From the NCBI GenBank assembly GCA_963921425.1, contig OY992839.1, positions 15,541,409 through 15,605,408 on the forward strand: 64,000 nt of DNA, in the 5' to 3' direction. The notes under the pieces are model-generated. The model saw only the letters and a program-made list of their open reading frames with translations, was not told the DNA's origin and made no database searches. The stretch's first letter is position 1, and each line of letters opens with the position of its first letter. This DNA is from Dryas octopetala (taxonomy: Eukaryota; Streptophyta; Magnoliopsida; Rosales; Rosaceae). The position numbers and the translations under genes are program-made. Shown here piece after piece: positions 34,201-46,024 of this stretch.

Positions 34201-34802
34201 ATCCCTTACAAAAATCATATAAATCAGAAATTGTTTAGCTATTCGATTATCATCATGATCATATCTATGTTTATCAGAAACACTGTGTTCATCTATTGTG
34301 TTCCTTTTTTATTTGATTGCAGTTAGGTGACTAAATGGCTTGCAATTTGACTGATTTTTGTAAGGATTATCCTTTAGTTAGAACCTGAAAAATAGATGGT
34401 TTGATCATTGGATTGCGTTGGAGGTTGGCCCCAACAATGTGGTCCCTTTCTTAAATGGTATACCGACACATATGTAGATGAAATTGTTCCTGGCTACCAT
34501 TGCTAGATTGGCCAATTTCTAGTTCTTCTGCTACTATGAAAGATGGTAGCCAGTTTGTGCGCACTAGAAAGACCATATCTCATATTTATGATGTGGTTTA
34601 AATAGATTCCAGATGTGCAAATATATGACTAGTGGCTTTATGTTTTGTATTTGAATGATATGACAAAAAGAAAAAGATTTACAGAGTTCTGCTTGATATC
34701 ATGAGCCTAGCTAGGGCTATACTCTCAATTTGTCTACTGTAATTGTTCCAGTCTTATTTCACTGTGATTACATCCTCTTCTTCTCTCTTCTTCTTCCCCT
34801 CT

Positions 34803-34853
<51 letters not shown>

Positions 34854-37800
34854 TCTCACTCTCTCCCTCACTCTCTACCACCTCTCACTTGTGATATTGA
34901 TTTCATATTTTAACTTTCCTTTTTATCCATCCTTTTGCAGAAGTTCATCCTTGGTGGAAGGTTGATATTTGGGCCTGATGCTAGGTCACTGATTGTCACA
35001 TTATTGTTGATCATTGCTCCACTTATCATCTTTTGTGTATTTGTCGCCTGGCATCTTCGGCATGAATTTTCGTCATATAATGCAGGATATGCAATTATGG
35101 TGGTAGCTATTGTATTTACTATCCATGTAAGTTCTCTTAACCCCAACCTAAAAAGAATTGTCCTTTTAACCTTTTATTTTTTTTTATTTCTTAATTTGAC
35201 ACACATCATGTATATGATTATTTCATGAGTTCCTGTCAAAAATAATAAATGGTCATGTACCTGGCATGTCAACATGCAGATGGATGATTAGATAATGTAA
35301 TGTGGTCATTAATAGGCACCTAATCTCTTAATCTTTGCATTAGAATGTTAGACTGTTTGCCGGGTTGCCTTGTTTTCTTCTATTTAGTCTGCAAAGTTGA
35401 TTATTAATGAGTTCATTTTTACTTTGGTGTAGCATTACCACGCTATTCAGAATGTGCCATGTGTCATAATTGTTAAGTATGGTTAAATCTATCTAATAAA
35501 TACAATCAAATACCCCACACCAATAATGATGAGAGAAAATTACCTTCAAACAAGAAATATATTGATTCTTCTATTGCCCATCAACATAAAGAAACTTTTC
35601 ATCTTCATTTTCTTTCATGTATAGATAATTTCCTTGTTCATCAAAATCTAAGTGAATAAAATTTGCAGAAAAAAAAAAAAAAAAAAGAACAAGAATAAAT
35701 AACCCAGCAGTCCTCCATGACACTGTTGTAATGGGTTTGGATGGCCGTGGAAGCTAGAAAGCTATTCAAGATGTTCCCAATTCCAATCCCACTTGTGAAG
35801 AACGTTGTCCCAAGACTCTGCATGTCCTGTGGAGACTCATTGTAGAACTCTAGCAATCCAATGGCATTGAACGCATCAGGTATCCCTTGCACTAGCAGTA
35901 CATATTGAGGGAGTAACCAAAATATGGTCATGAGGACCATTTCTTTTGGGCCTGGGCCTGCAACATTTTGTGCCATGATGACAAGCATTTGCTAAACTTC
36001 CACATCATAAGCAATTCCAATGGCTACAACTTGGAGGACAAATCCAATGCCAATTGTTTGAAGCATAGTGATTACCCTGGAGTTTCCAATTCTAGCCCGC
36101 ATGGACGGTGCAAGTAATGGTCGTACATAGGAACCGAGAGAAGCATTGAGAGCGTGATGAACCTGCCTAGGGAGGCTGTTGGTATATGGAAGTGTTGGCC
36201 AAGGCTTTGGTCTAGGTTGGTACCTTGTTTGACAAAAAGAGTGTTGATTTGTGCCCAAATGGTGCTGCAATCACTGACTCGTCTAATAGATAATGCTTAA
36301 TAATGTTTACAGGCTTGAGAGTGTTCATGGCCCTCTAAACCCAGTACGACAGTGTCATGAAGGACTGTTGGGCTGTTTTTCTATAAATTTTAATCTCTTA
36401 GATTTTGATGAACAAGGAAATTAACTATACATGAAAGAAATTGAAGATGAAAAGTTGCTTATGTTGACAGGTATATAAAAGTAGAAGATTCAACATATTT
36501 TTTGTTTGAAGGTAATTTTCTCTCATCATTATTAACGGTGGAGTATTTAATTGTATTTATTAGATGGATTAGTTAACAAATATTACACATGGGCCACATG
36601 GCACATTCTAAATAGGGTGTACACCAGGGATAATGGTGGTGAGCAAAAATGAACTTAACTAACTTTCAAGCGAATCATTTACATCAGAATCCCAAGTTTA
36701 ATGAGCACTGTTAGTGTGGCATGTGATTGATGGTGTTGTATGGTGATAAAATTCACATCAAAGTGATCATAATTCATTGTTATAAATCATATATTTAAAT
36801 CTTGAGGCGTTTACTCGAATTGAGTTTTCTCTATAATTGTGAGGAATTTTTTTTTATAGGAAGTTGTAAAGATTAAAGAGTAAACTCTATTGGTTATACT
36901 AAAAAGGACAGCAAACTTTTGTCAGTACATAATCATATTTCATGCATAGAGCCTTATCCTGCTAGTTTGATTCTGTTAGGTGATTTCTTCTCTCTCCATT
37001 TATTCTAAGGCCTTAGTTAAAAGTCACCTAAATTTTTGGAATTTATGTGTGTAATTGAAGTTAGGACATGCTCTTATTGGTTTAATCTTCTTCTGACATT
37101 CTGCAAATTCATGAAGTGTAGTGTTTATGCAACTCTAGCATTCAAATTATGATATTCATCACCCTCTGAAATGTTTTTTTTTTTTTTTTTTCTCACCATT
37201 GTTGCTTAACCTTCTTTTTCATATCGGTGCCTGTCTTTTGGATGGTGTTTCCACTGCAGTTCTCTCTTTACTTGTTGTCCTAGATTTTGTCATAAATTAA
37301 TTCTTTAGTTGATGTTGATAGGTGTTGGTGCTTCTTTTTCTTACTTCAGCCCGGGACCCAGGAATTATTCCACGAAATTCACATCCACCAGAGGAGGAGT
37401 TTCGTTATGACTCTTCAGTGTCTATTGATGTTGGTGGAAGACAAGGAGCTGCTAATGTTGGTGGAAGACAAACTCCAAGCCTTCAATTCCCTAGAACAAA
37501 AGAAGTGATGGTCAATGGTCTTCCTGTGAGAGTGAAGTATTGCGACACTTGTATGCTATACCGTCCTCCTCGTTGCTCTCATTGTTCTATTTGCAACAAT
37601 TGTGTGGAACGCTTTGATCATCACTGCCCTTGGGTGGGCCAATGCATTGGGCAGGTATGCTGTTAACATTCAATTCAAAATTGTGTTTGCGAGATTTGTA
37701 CTTTCCCCAGTAGTATTGTCCTGGACTTCTAGATTGATTCTTGTATTCTTGTTCGTAGTTGGTTCTTGTTTCCTTTCTCCAGGAGGCATTTGTATTAGAA

Positions 37801-39566
37801 ATCTAATTGCCTGGGTATATGTGCAGTGCAATTATCGTTACTTCTTTATGTTCGTTTCTTCTGCAACTCTTCTCTGCATCTACGTTTTCTCGATATCAGC
37901 TTTATACATCAAGATTCTGATGGATGACCCTCATCATGGGACAGTTTGGAAGGCAATGAAAGAATCTCCTGCATCCGTGATACTAATGGCCTACTGTTTC
38001 ATCTCTCTTTGGTTTGTTGGTGGACTAACTGGCTTCCACTTGTACCTTATAGGTACCAACCAGGTCAGTCATCTTTTCTGGGTGTATATATTGGTTTATC
38101 ATGAGATTTTTTGTATCGACTCTACTCAATTCGGATATATCTTATCATATGAAAGCCAAGGGGTGGACTTGATGTCTAAGTCCCTTTTGAATGAGGTTCA
38201 TAAAGCATGAGAGCCATTGCTCAAGTGGCAGTGGTAATTCCACCAGTTGTTAACATGATTCTTGATGAAGTTGATTATGACAGCATTTTGGATACATTTG
38301 TCATCTCATGACTGTTGTCAAATACATGCAATTATGCAACTTTCCGTCACTTTCTGTCACTTACCAAAGTGAGGAAGGAAAGCTGGACTTTTATACCGTC
38401 ACTTATTATATTTTCTTACTGGTGTTTCTATGTTCATGTTGAGGTGTCAGAATTTTAATCTCTTAACGGTGGTTTAAATGATTGAAAGTTTGAAACTATG
38501 CAAAGCGAGTAATAAATTTAGGGTGTGTGTTTGGTGGAGGTGCTCCACCATCTCCTGCAACTTGTACAACAACTTGAAAACACATCCACTCCCTTGATCT
38601 ACAATGGAAGTGTACAGTTGAATTGGGTTGGTGCCAGTTGACATTGCAATATATGTACTAAATGAGATAGCCACTAGTTTCTTTCCACTATAAAGTGTGG
38701 GCTTTTCGCTCACCAATGTAGATTTTGTACTTAGTCAATGTCACTGTGGGGCAATCATGAAGATTCGCTCACCACCCCCAACCCCAAAAAAATGTCTTTA
38801 ACAAAGGGAAAAAAGGAAGAGCACAGACAGAGGAACCTGGAATAACATTACTTATTTGGTTATATGGTTCATTGAGTGGCTTTCTTTTTCCATGCGTGCA
38901 AAGTATGTTGAGCCCCTGGTTCAGTTTAACAATCTTCATTTCAGTCTTTGATATTTTAATCATCATTTTGACCACTTTCCGAGGAACATATTTGTTGCTT
39001 TACAGTCTAATGTGTTTGATCAATTATTTATACTAATATCATTACACTTTCTTCAGACTACATATGAAAACTTCAGGTACAGAGCTGACAACAGGATCAA
39101 TGTTTACAACCGGGGTTGTTTAAATAACTTTATCGAAGTATTTTGCACAGAAATGAAACCTTCGAGGAATAACTTTCGGGCTTTCGTAGAAGAGGAGGTG
39201 CCAAGGCCTCCCCCTGTGGCCACTCCACGGGAAGCAGAACCAGATGATTCAGGCGGGGATCCACGCTCAAAGGTAGAGGATGATTTAGATATTGGTGAAG
39301 ATCTGTTAAAGATCTCACAGCGTCGTAATATTGAAGAAATTGATGAGGACAGACGCAGTAGAGGGAGCAACGGACCTCATAATACCTCAGAGGCTGACTC
39401 TGTTTTAGGTTCAGATCACCGGGCTCCTACCATTCGATCTGATGCTCGGCACTCGAGTTGGGGAAGGAGAAGTGGGAGCTGGGAAATTGCACCAGAGGTC
39501 CTTGCTAATGCCGGCGATGTCACTGAAAGTAGAAGTCATGTCACTCCGAAGGATGTGCCTCAATGA
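31209..39566 (+). CDS. PAT08: DHHC-type protein S-acyltransferase (PAT08/PAT09-like)
   Basis: Exons 31209-31247, 34941-35126, 37322-37654, 37827-38063 and 39057-39566 (stop) give 434 residues; every exon is a whole number of codons. The product should palmitoylate cytosolic-face cysteines of target proteins at endomembranes or the plasma membrane. Seen: two N-terminal membrane segments (about 29-50 and 61-84); the cysteine-rich domain (about 147-187) with RPPRCSHC and catalytic D174-H-H-C177 in [12 protein letters not shown]; two further membrane segments (about 192-213 and 236-258); the TTYENF (TTxE) motif at 266-271; and a hydrophilic tail ending [12 protein letters not shown]. Odd points are a repeated VGGRQ (111-115 and 121-125) and Cys at 187, where the family usually has Arg before NYR. 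Introns 1 and 2 are large and host transposons. The exact paralogue is not certain. Confidence 0.92.
31842..32078. mobile_element. hAT-type MITE in PAT intron 1
   Basis: It begins near AGGGCTTGTCTGG and ends CCAAACAAGCCCT. The inner sequence is rich in AAGCGCTTTT / AAAAGCGCTT-like words in both orientations, as in common plant hAT MITEs. The 8-bp target duplication is not evident. Confidence 0.7.
32079..34059. other. PAT intron 1, central part
   Basis: No gene recognised. A plus-strand 83-codon frame (32869-33120) has no domain. A G10 run lies near 33513. Confidence 0.45.
34060..34460. mobile_element. Fold-back MITE, family A
   Basis: The left arm near 34160-34245 (CCAATGATATTG..., CCCTTACAAAAATCA) is complementary to the right arm near 34345-34430 (TGATTTTTGTAAGGAT..., GATCATTGG). 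It shares the TTTTTGTAAGGAT and AAAAATAGATGGTT phrases with elements at 42745, 44236 and 53510. Confidence 0.65.
34806..34860. repeat. (CT)n microsatellite
   Basis: About 21 CT units, then interrupted repeats. It lies about 80 bases before the PAT exon 2 acceptor at 34941 and may act as a long polypyrimidine tract. Confidence 0.95.
35443..36615. mobile_element. TIR element (Pack-MULE-like) carrying an NPF transporter fragment
   Basis: The left arm 35443 to about 35670 and right arm about 36374-36615 are inverted repeats of some 230 bp with high identity. Both carry CTATTYAGAATGTGCCATGTG at the tip, AATGATGAGAGAAAATTACC in the middle and TTGTTCATCAAAATCTAAG near the inner end. Between them is a fragment of an NPF/PTR transporter gene. 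Long TIRs around host coding sequence fit a Pack-MULE. A 9-bp target duplication was not found at my best-guess ends. It sits in intron 2 of the PAT gene. Confidence 0.82.
35690..36330 (-). pseudogene. NPF5-like (NRT1/PTR family) transporter fragment
   Basis: The minus strand reads [15 protein letters not shown] (about 36255-36210), [20 protein letters not shown], then after a frameshift near 36130 [20 protein letters not shown] and AIAYDVEV-like sequence. A stop follows near 36000. Beyond it come [17 protein letters not shown] and [20 protein letters not shown]. These are the last transmembrane segments of an NPF transporter. The N-terminal half is missing. It is enclosed by the long inverted repeats of the element at 35443-36615, so it was most likely captured by it. 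Confidence 0.85.
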
Positions 39567-40489
39567 TGGGGTAGAGTTTGTATTATTTGATCTTAAGATG
39601 GTGTCTGTTTTGGTGATCTGTGATTATTAGATTGTTCATTTCCAGGTTGGGAAGGAAGTGCTATTGACCAGAAAACTTACCCTTATGTCTAGGGAGTTAA
39701 ATGTATTCCCCTAGGTGTAAAACATATATTACCCTTCCTTTTGTGAGAATGCTTGTTTCTATATTTTCTTTTTCCTATAGAATAGGAATGTGTGGTTGTA
39801 ATTGTTTGGGAATGAAGGGGATAGCGTCATTGCCTTTTTTTTTTTTTTTTTTCATATAATGTTTTTTGTTTTCTTTGTCTTATGCAACTATTTGCGACTG
39901 TGAATCCATTATGGGTATAATGGTATTCTTTTATGTAAATAGTCTCCTCCCGGGACTACCAAAAAAAAAAAAAGGAAAAAAAATCAATTCTTAATTAATT
40001 TGTTTTACTGCTTGCTATGCTTATAGTGTCTTCATTTGCTACTGTTTAGGTTTTTTTTTTTTTTTTTGGGGTGCAGAATTTGCTACTGTTTAGTTGGTAA
40101 TTACAATTTGTTTTGATGGAGGTGTTAATATCCTGACAAATTGTTACTATCACCAATTTTCGTGGGTTAATTAAGCAAAGGCCAGGTCCTCCCATTGGTG
40201 CTTAACACAGATGTTGGGGTCATACGATTCGCGTGGGAAGAGTGACCAGCTGACAAGCCTAGCAGATTGCAAAAACACAGAAATTACTTTGACTATATAT
40301 TATATATACAATCAGTCCCCAAGGAGGAGGGACAGAGAGAGAGAGTGAATGAATAGAAGCCCCTCTTTGCTACCTTTTACCACACTCATTCATACAAGCC
40401 AAATCAAACTATTTGCTTTTCATCTTTTTATTTTGGGTAAATACAAACCATTTTCTTCTTGTTGTTTGAGAGCTGAGAATGTGAGGAGG
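39567..40489. other. PAT 3' UTR and spacer
   Basis: The 3' UTR should run to about 39930-39960, where an AT-rich segment precedes an A-run. Long T and A homopolymers (39836-39852, 39961-39973, 40050-40067) follow. No gene. Confidence 0.4.
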
Positions 40490-40690
40490 AAAAGAGATAG
40501 GTGTAAGGAGGAAAGGGAGGAGTGGGAGGGAGTTATGGGAATGAGAGGATTGGGAAGAAGAAGTTCACACAAATTCTTGTTTCAAATTATGAGACAGAAA
40601 AAAGACTTTTCCCCCAAGCCACTTATTCCAATGATTCCCTACTGTGCATCTCTTTCCCTTACTTTTCCTGCTTTTAATTTGTTCCATCAT
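40490..40690 (+). ncRNA. miR482/2118-like precursor hairpin, copy 1 (candidate)
   Basis: The 5' arm at 40537-40560 (GGGAATGAGAGGATTGGGAA...) pairs imperfectly with the 3' arm at 40606-40630 (CTTTTCCCCCAAGCCACTTA...). The stem continues outward: AAGGAGGAAAGGGAGGAGTG pairs with CATCTCTTTCCCTTACTTTT-type sequence, giving a long stem of about 60 nt. The 5p arm resembles known miR482-5p (GGAATGGGCTGATTGGGAAG), and the 3p arm has the C-rich 'TTCCC...CATTCC' layout of miR482/2118. In other plants these 22-nt miRNAs cut NB-LRR mRNAs at the P-loop codons and trigger phased siRNAs. Expression and mature ends are not known. Confidence 0.65.
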
Positions 40691-41039
40691 AATCTTGTGC
40701 TCAAACTTCTCTTGAGCTAATTAATTTTCTACTTAAATATTTTTGTAATTTATATATTTTTTTTCTAATGCTCTTCATGATTCATATATATAATTCATTT
40801 CTACTTGGTTTGTATACCCTCTTGCTGATTTTATGTGTTGTTTCCTTGCTTAGTGTTTTGCATATAATTTTTTCTTAAGAATTAGAAAAGGAAATTTCTT
40901 CTGAATTGCTGGTCAAGTTAAATCCAGAATAGAACTCCTTTTGGAATAAGGCTATCTTTGATCCTGAATTCTCTATTCCCAACTGTTCAGGATCCATTAA
41001 TTGTTGAGTTTTTTTGTGCCAAAGGAGTGGATTACAAAC

Positions 41040-41400
41040 ACTGCCCTATTAGACTGAACTAAGTTTTCTCCTTCTGAGGGTTGGATCAAAATTAAACAGG
41101 CTTAAGCCTGCACTGTATTGTGTATAGCTTAAAATTCAACTGCATACTGGGATACTGGGATGTAATTGCATCACTTTATTTTAACCAAAATCAATGACAA
41201 ATCTCTTAATCTGCACTTAAACCCAGAAATTCCCTCTGATTTCTCAATCTTTTTCTTTCACTAATTTCTCTCATACTTTTTTTTTGTTTCTCTGCTGTCA
41301 TGAATTCTTCAATTTTTCATGGTATTAGAGCTCTAAACTGATGGTTTCTTTTGATCCAACTCTAATCTATACACTAACAATCAGTTCAACTGTAAAAGAA
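41040..41400 (+). mobile_element. Possible Copia/TRIM LTR end with primer-binding site
   Basis: A Met-tRNA primer-binding-like motif, TGGTATTAGAGCTC, occurs at 41321. A T/C-rich LTR-like segment precedes it. No second LTR or coding sequence was found, so this may be a fragment or chance. Confidence 0.3.
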
Positions 41401-41628
41401 CAATCAGTGATCTTGTGATATTATTGCATGATTACATTAATTAATGTCGTGGACTTGTGGGTGCATTATTGCATGATTGCAATACACATTTGTTGATTAT
41501 GGTATTCCTTTCACCAAAGAGAATAAGAGATGCATATATTGCATGACACAACATTTCACACAATTAATGGACAGCAGATCAACCATAGCTTGTGGATATA
41601 GAATAGGAATGTGAGAATGCTTGTTTCT

Positions 41629-41631
<3 letters not shown>

Positions 41632-41667
<36 letters not shown>
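41632..41667. repeat. (CT)n microsatellite
   Basis: About 18 CT units; it creates artefactual frames on both strands. A purine-rich GA segment lies at about 41997-42045. Confidence 0.95.
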
Positions 41668-41669
<2 letters not shown>

Positions 41670-42744
41670 TTGATAAGTGTGTGCAACAGTGCATGTATAT
41701 ACAAGCAATCAATCAACAGATACATGAGGACTACAATGATAAGATTTCAATCGAACCATCTAGGTGCAACAAACATGAAAAAGCCAACCCAAGTCCATCC
41801 AAATCACCTTCAGTGAAATTTCTTGTACTGAAAAGAACTCCATATAAAATGGAATCTGACCCCAATCAGCTTAGCAGTTCTGTAGCTCTTAGAAGAGGAA
41901 TACTTGTGTAGGTTTTCCAGAAAAAAAAAAATGTAGTAGCTGAACTTGAGGGCAAGGCAAGGCAGTCAAAGCGTGAGTGGGGCAAAATCTGATGTGAGAG
42001 AGAAAGAGATAGAGAGGGGGAGAAAGAGAGAGAGAGACAGAGGAGGGACAGTAAAAATGGGGACTGAGGATCCAGACTCATTGGTGGTAATCATTAAAAT
42101 GCATCACTCATCTTCTCGAGAAAGGTCGCATATAACCATTGCACAATCACTTCTCATAAAGTCGGTCACATGACTGGTATATGACAAGTTGAATGTGAGA
42201 CAGGAATTGCATATAATAGTTAGTATATGAATTTTTTTTGCAATAAAAGATAATACGTACTTAGTTTCCCTTTATAGCCTTTAGGGGCCCTTAATTATTT
42301 GTCCCCAAAATATATAGTACTAGCCCATTCATTGCCTTAAGGGCTTCGGGGTTGAGCACTTGAGCTGACCCTTGAAGCCTCATGCTCAGGGGCAGATCCA
42401 GGGTGGAGTCAATTGACCCCATGAAGCTTAATTGGGTCTTGGTATCAGTTGAAGGGGTAAAGTGTTTGTGTTTATGTTTGAAAGAGATAAAAAGACCAGA
42501 GAAAGGAGCAAGAAAGGATGACTCACGTGATTTACACATGAGTTTTTTTATTTTTTGAATTCTTAATTTGCCAAAACAACGACGTTTTGACAAATTAATT
42601 TGAAAAAAAAAACTGAGTAGAAGAGATCTTCGAAGGAAAGACTCAGACCTAGAAGGCAGAAACGAAACCTAAACCCTGAGTCATGCTTTAAACTTTAAAC
42701 AAAAACTTAGAATTATAGGCTGCATACATATATATATATAATAG
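41668..42744. other. Spacer
   Basis: No gene is supported. A segment around 42290-42590 contains an open minus-strand frame without recognisable domain and is bounded by AT-rich DNA. Confidence 0.4.
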
Positions 42745-43140
42745 AGGAGTACTCTAAAACTAACTAGTTAGCAAGTTAATACGAAGCTAACCATGTTTTT
42801 GGGACCACCACATAACTAATCTTATAATCCGAATCGTCAATTATTTAGGTCATACTTCAAAGATCATCATTACAAAAAATCAACTAAATCGGAAATCATT
42901 TAGTCATCTAATTGAGATCAAATAAATAGACGATCAGTGTTTTCGATAAAAACATATAAATAATTGTTGTTATAATCAAATGACTAAATAATTTCCGAAT
43001 TTGAAGATTTTTTACAGGGATGATCTTTGAAGTAGGGTCTAAAAAATAGATGGTTCGGATTTTGAGATTACATTGTGTGGTGGGCCCAACATGATGGTTA
43101 ACTTTGTATTAACTTACTAACTAGTTAGTTTTAGAGCATT
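42745..43140. mobile_element. Fold-back MITE, family A
   Basis: The left arm begins near GTACTCTAAAACTAACTAG; the right arm ends CTAGTTAGTTTTAGAGCAT. Inner complementary words include TTCAAAGATCATC / GATGATCTTTGAAG and GGAAATCATTTAGTC / GACTAAATAATTTCC. No coding capacity. Confidence 0.8.
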
Positions 43141-43509
43141 CTTGTATATTATATATATATATAATACAAAGTATATATATAATTACGCACTTAATTACCC
43201 AATTAAGCTAAACACAGATCGATGCCCATGTTACAAACAAAGCATCAGTACAACAAATGGAAAAAAAGAAAAAAGAATAAAGAAGATATATAACATTTTG
43301 AAGGAGCATACAATTCGTGTGACTGGGAAATTACAGAAAAGAGCAGTCAAACTAAAGCCACAGTGCTTTGACTGTCTTTGACTGTCCCATTTGATTCCCA
43401 TATTCCATTATATATACGGTCAGTCCCAAAGCCATTGAATTGGAGGTTCATGGACATCCATACAAACCAAGCTGTTTTCTTGTTGATGTTGTTTGGGAGC
43501 TGAGAATGT

Positions 43510-43695
43510 GAGGGGGAAAAGAGAAAGGAGTAAGGGGGAAAGGGAAGAGTGGCAGAGAGTTTTGGGAATGAGAGGATTGGAAAGAATAAGAAGTTAGCAC
43601 ACAAATGTTTGCTTGAAATGACTTCTTCCCAAAACCTCTCGTTCCAATGATTCCCTACTGTTCATCTCTTTCCCTGACTTTTCCTGCATGCTTAA
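43510..43695 (+). ncRNA. miR482/2118-like precursor hairpin, copy 2 (candidate)
   Basis: The 5' arm at 43564-43587 (GGGAATGAGAGGATTGGAAA...) pairs with the 3' arm at 43622-43646 (CTTCTTCCCAAAACCTCTCG...). A 22-nt 3p product from within the 3' arm would begin TCTTCCCAAAACC, close to known miR482-3p. The stem is extended by AGGGGGAAAGGGAAGAGTGG opposite CATCTCTTTCCCTGACTTTT-type sequence. It is a paralogue of the hairpin at 40490, about 3 kb downstream, with conserved flanks. Pairing appears better than in copy 1. Confidence 0.7.
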
Positions 43696-44034
43696 TTTGT
43701 TTCATGATGTCCTTGTGCTCATACTAATTTTGATCATGTGAGCTCAATTTTTACTTATTCTTGTCTTCCTTAATAGTTAATACTTTGCACTAGATTTATT
43801 TAATCTTTTTTTATTTTTTAATTTTTTAATTTTTTATGTTCTTCATGATTTATATATATATATATATATAAAATTCATTTTCTACTTTATTTGTACACCG
43901 ACGCTCTTGCTGATCTTGTCATCTTATGTGTTGTTGTTCAGTGTTATTCTTTACATATAATTTCTTCTTTAAGAACTTTGAAAGGGAGATGATTTTGGCA
44001 CTTCAAAAATGACTTCTTACACTTTACACTCTCA

Positions 44035-44220
44035 CAGATTAACACACAAATTAATATTTGCTTCAAAATATTGAGATAAAAAGAAAAGACTTCTCCCCAA
44101 AATTAACCACTCATGCCAATGATTCCCTATTGTTCATCTCTTTCCCTACATTTCCTTCTTAATTTGTTCCATTAATCGTAATCCTGCTTTTCTATTTTTT
44201 GAGTGTTTTTCATGATTATA
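44035..44220 (+). pseudogene. Broken third copy of the miR482-like locus
   Basis: The segment matches the loop and 3' arm of copies 1 and 2 (AAAAGACTTCTCCCCAAAA, then CATGCCAATGATTCCCTATT and CATCTCTTTCCCTACATTT). The 5' arm is missing, since sequence before about 44035 is unrelated. It cannot form the precursor hairpin. Confidence 0.75.
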
Positions 44221-44235
44221 TATATATATATATAT

Positions 44236-44612
44236 ACAAGCCCCTTTCATTAAGAGATCCTTCATGGGTCCACTCAATATAGTATTTCAACGATCCGAAC
44301 CGTTTATTTTTTAGAGTTATATTTAAAGATCATCCTTGTAAAAATTTAAGTTCATTGAAAACTATTAAGCTATTAAACTTTGATCAAATAAATAGACGAA
44401 TAAAATATTTTCGATAAACACTTGAAATGGTAGTCATTTAATCAATGGTCAATTGGTTTCCGATTAACCTAAATTTTTACAAGGACGATCTTTCAATAGA
44501 GACTAAAAAAATAGACGGTTCCGATCATCAAAATACAATGTGAAGTGGATCCCACAAGAGATCCTTTAAATAAGCTTATTTAAGGGATCCCTCAATGGAA
44601 GGGGTCTAATAT
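44236..44612. mobile_element. Fold-back MITE, family A, inserted in the third miR482-like copy
   Basis: It begins near AAGCCCCTTTCATTAAGAGA and ends TCCCTCAATGGAAGGGG. Inner complementary words include GATCATCCTTGTAAAAATTT / AAATTTTTACAAGGACGATC. It interrupts sequence that is continuous in copies 1 and 2: TATATATA before and ATAATTTATTTCTACTTGG after. Confidence 0.8.
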
Positions 44613-44665
44613 ATAATTTATTTCTACTTGGTTTGTATGCCCGTTTGTGGATCTTAATGTTGTTT

Positions 44666-46024
44666 AGGGCCAGGGTTGGACATTGGATGAGATGAGACGA
44701 AATAGACCTCATCCCATCCCATCCCAAAGTTTTTGGTAGGGATCGGGATTAGGATGGAACGAAACTAGATGGTATGGGATGATGCCAACCTTTTTAATTT
44801 TTTTTTTGTCAAAATAACATATAACGACCTATTTCTTATTTATTTATTAATTTTTTTAGTCAACACTTAAATTTAACAACCTAGAATTTTCAGAATATAT
44901 GCAGATCTAATCTAATCCAAAGTTCAAACCTAACAAATAGAAATATAGAATGCCCAAATTCATAATATATGTAATTGGGGTTTCAAACTTTCAATTAAAG
45001 TTATTATAGTATATGTTATAAGTTGAGTTAATTATACTTACACCCTTTGAGGTTTATCGTCTTTTCATATATACCTCCTGGGGTTTCAAAAATTACACAT
45101 ACACCCCCTGAGGTTTCAAAACTATTGCATATAACCCCCTACAAGAGAAAAAAATAAATAAACAAAAAAGAAAATATTTGTATTGAAGTTGGACCTTACA
45201 CCTTAAGTAATCTTATTAGGCCATTTCACCCCTTAGCATGCTTTTTTGCATAATTTCTCATCATTTTTCATTTCATATAGGGGGTTATATGCAACAGTTT
45301 TGAAACCTCAAGGGGTGTATGTGTAATTATTGAAACCCCAGGGGGTGTATGTGAAAAAACGATAAACCTCAGGGGGTGTAAGTGTAATTAACTCTTATAA
45401 GTTATATACTTATACATATTTCAATTGGGGTTTGGGGTTTAAAGTTACTATAGTATATGTTATATACTTAATTATATATGTTACATATATAAATCATTGT
45501 ATTATAAACTATCATATAATATATGTTATATTATATATAGTATATACTTAATTATATAGTATATGACAATATGTTATATAGTATATGTTATATGTTATAT
45601 GTTATATGTTATAAACTATAAACTATAAATTATATAAAATATAAACTATATAAACTATAAACTAATATTCTTAGACTTTTTTGAAATGATAATATTTAAA
45701 TAGAGATCTAAAATAATATCTTAAAGTCCAAAGGAATGATATATAAAATATATTTAATTTTATGAATTATTATATCAAGTCCAAATGATTATATATAATT
45801 TTTGTTCACACTTAATTAAAAAAAAACAAAAATTAAATATTTTTGATACGGTACGGGATGGTATGAGATTGAGATGTTGAAACCACTCTCATCCCATTGA
45901 TGATTGGTACGGTACGGATTCGGTATGTGATATTGGTCGGTATCATTTTTCGGCACAAAATTGGCACAGAACAGAATGTAATCGGTATGGTTTTCGGTAT
46001 ACGGTATTGGTGCCTAGCCCTAGT
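44666..46024. mobile_element. hAT-like non-autonomous insertion (candidate)
   Basis: The segment starts near AGGGCCAGGGTTGG and ends near CCTAGCCCTAG, with GTTTAG words on both sides. It interrupts a sequence that is continuous at 46490-46545 (CGGATCTTAATGTTGTTTAGGCC). The interior contains GGTACGGGATGG-type words and a separate fold-back element. No transposase. Confidence 0.5.
45024..45396. mobile_element. Fold-back MITE nested in the hAT-like insertion
   Basis: The left arm (AGTTAATTATACTTACACCC..., then CCTGGGGTTTCAAAAATTAC) is complementary over about 110 bp to the right arm (GTAATTATTGAAACCCCAGG..., then GGGGGTGTAAGTGTAATTAA). The unpaired middle is about 140 bp. Confidence 0.85.

Noticed and set aside
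35434-36624. 9-bp target duplication of the NPF-carrying element
   Set aside because: ATTACCACG and GGTGTACAC at the best-guess ends do not match; the element ends are therefore left approximate.
39104-39370. Minus-strand frames over the last PAT exon
   Set aside because: Shadow of a well-supported coding exon; Ser/Pro-rich by complement.
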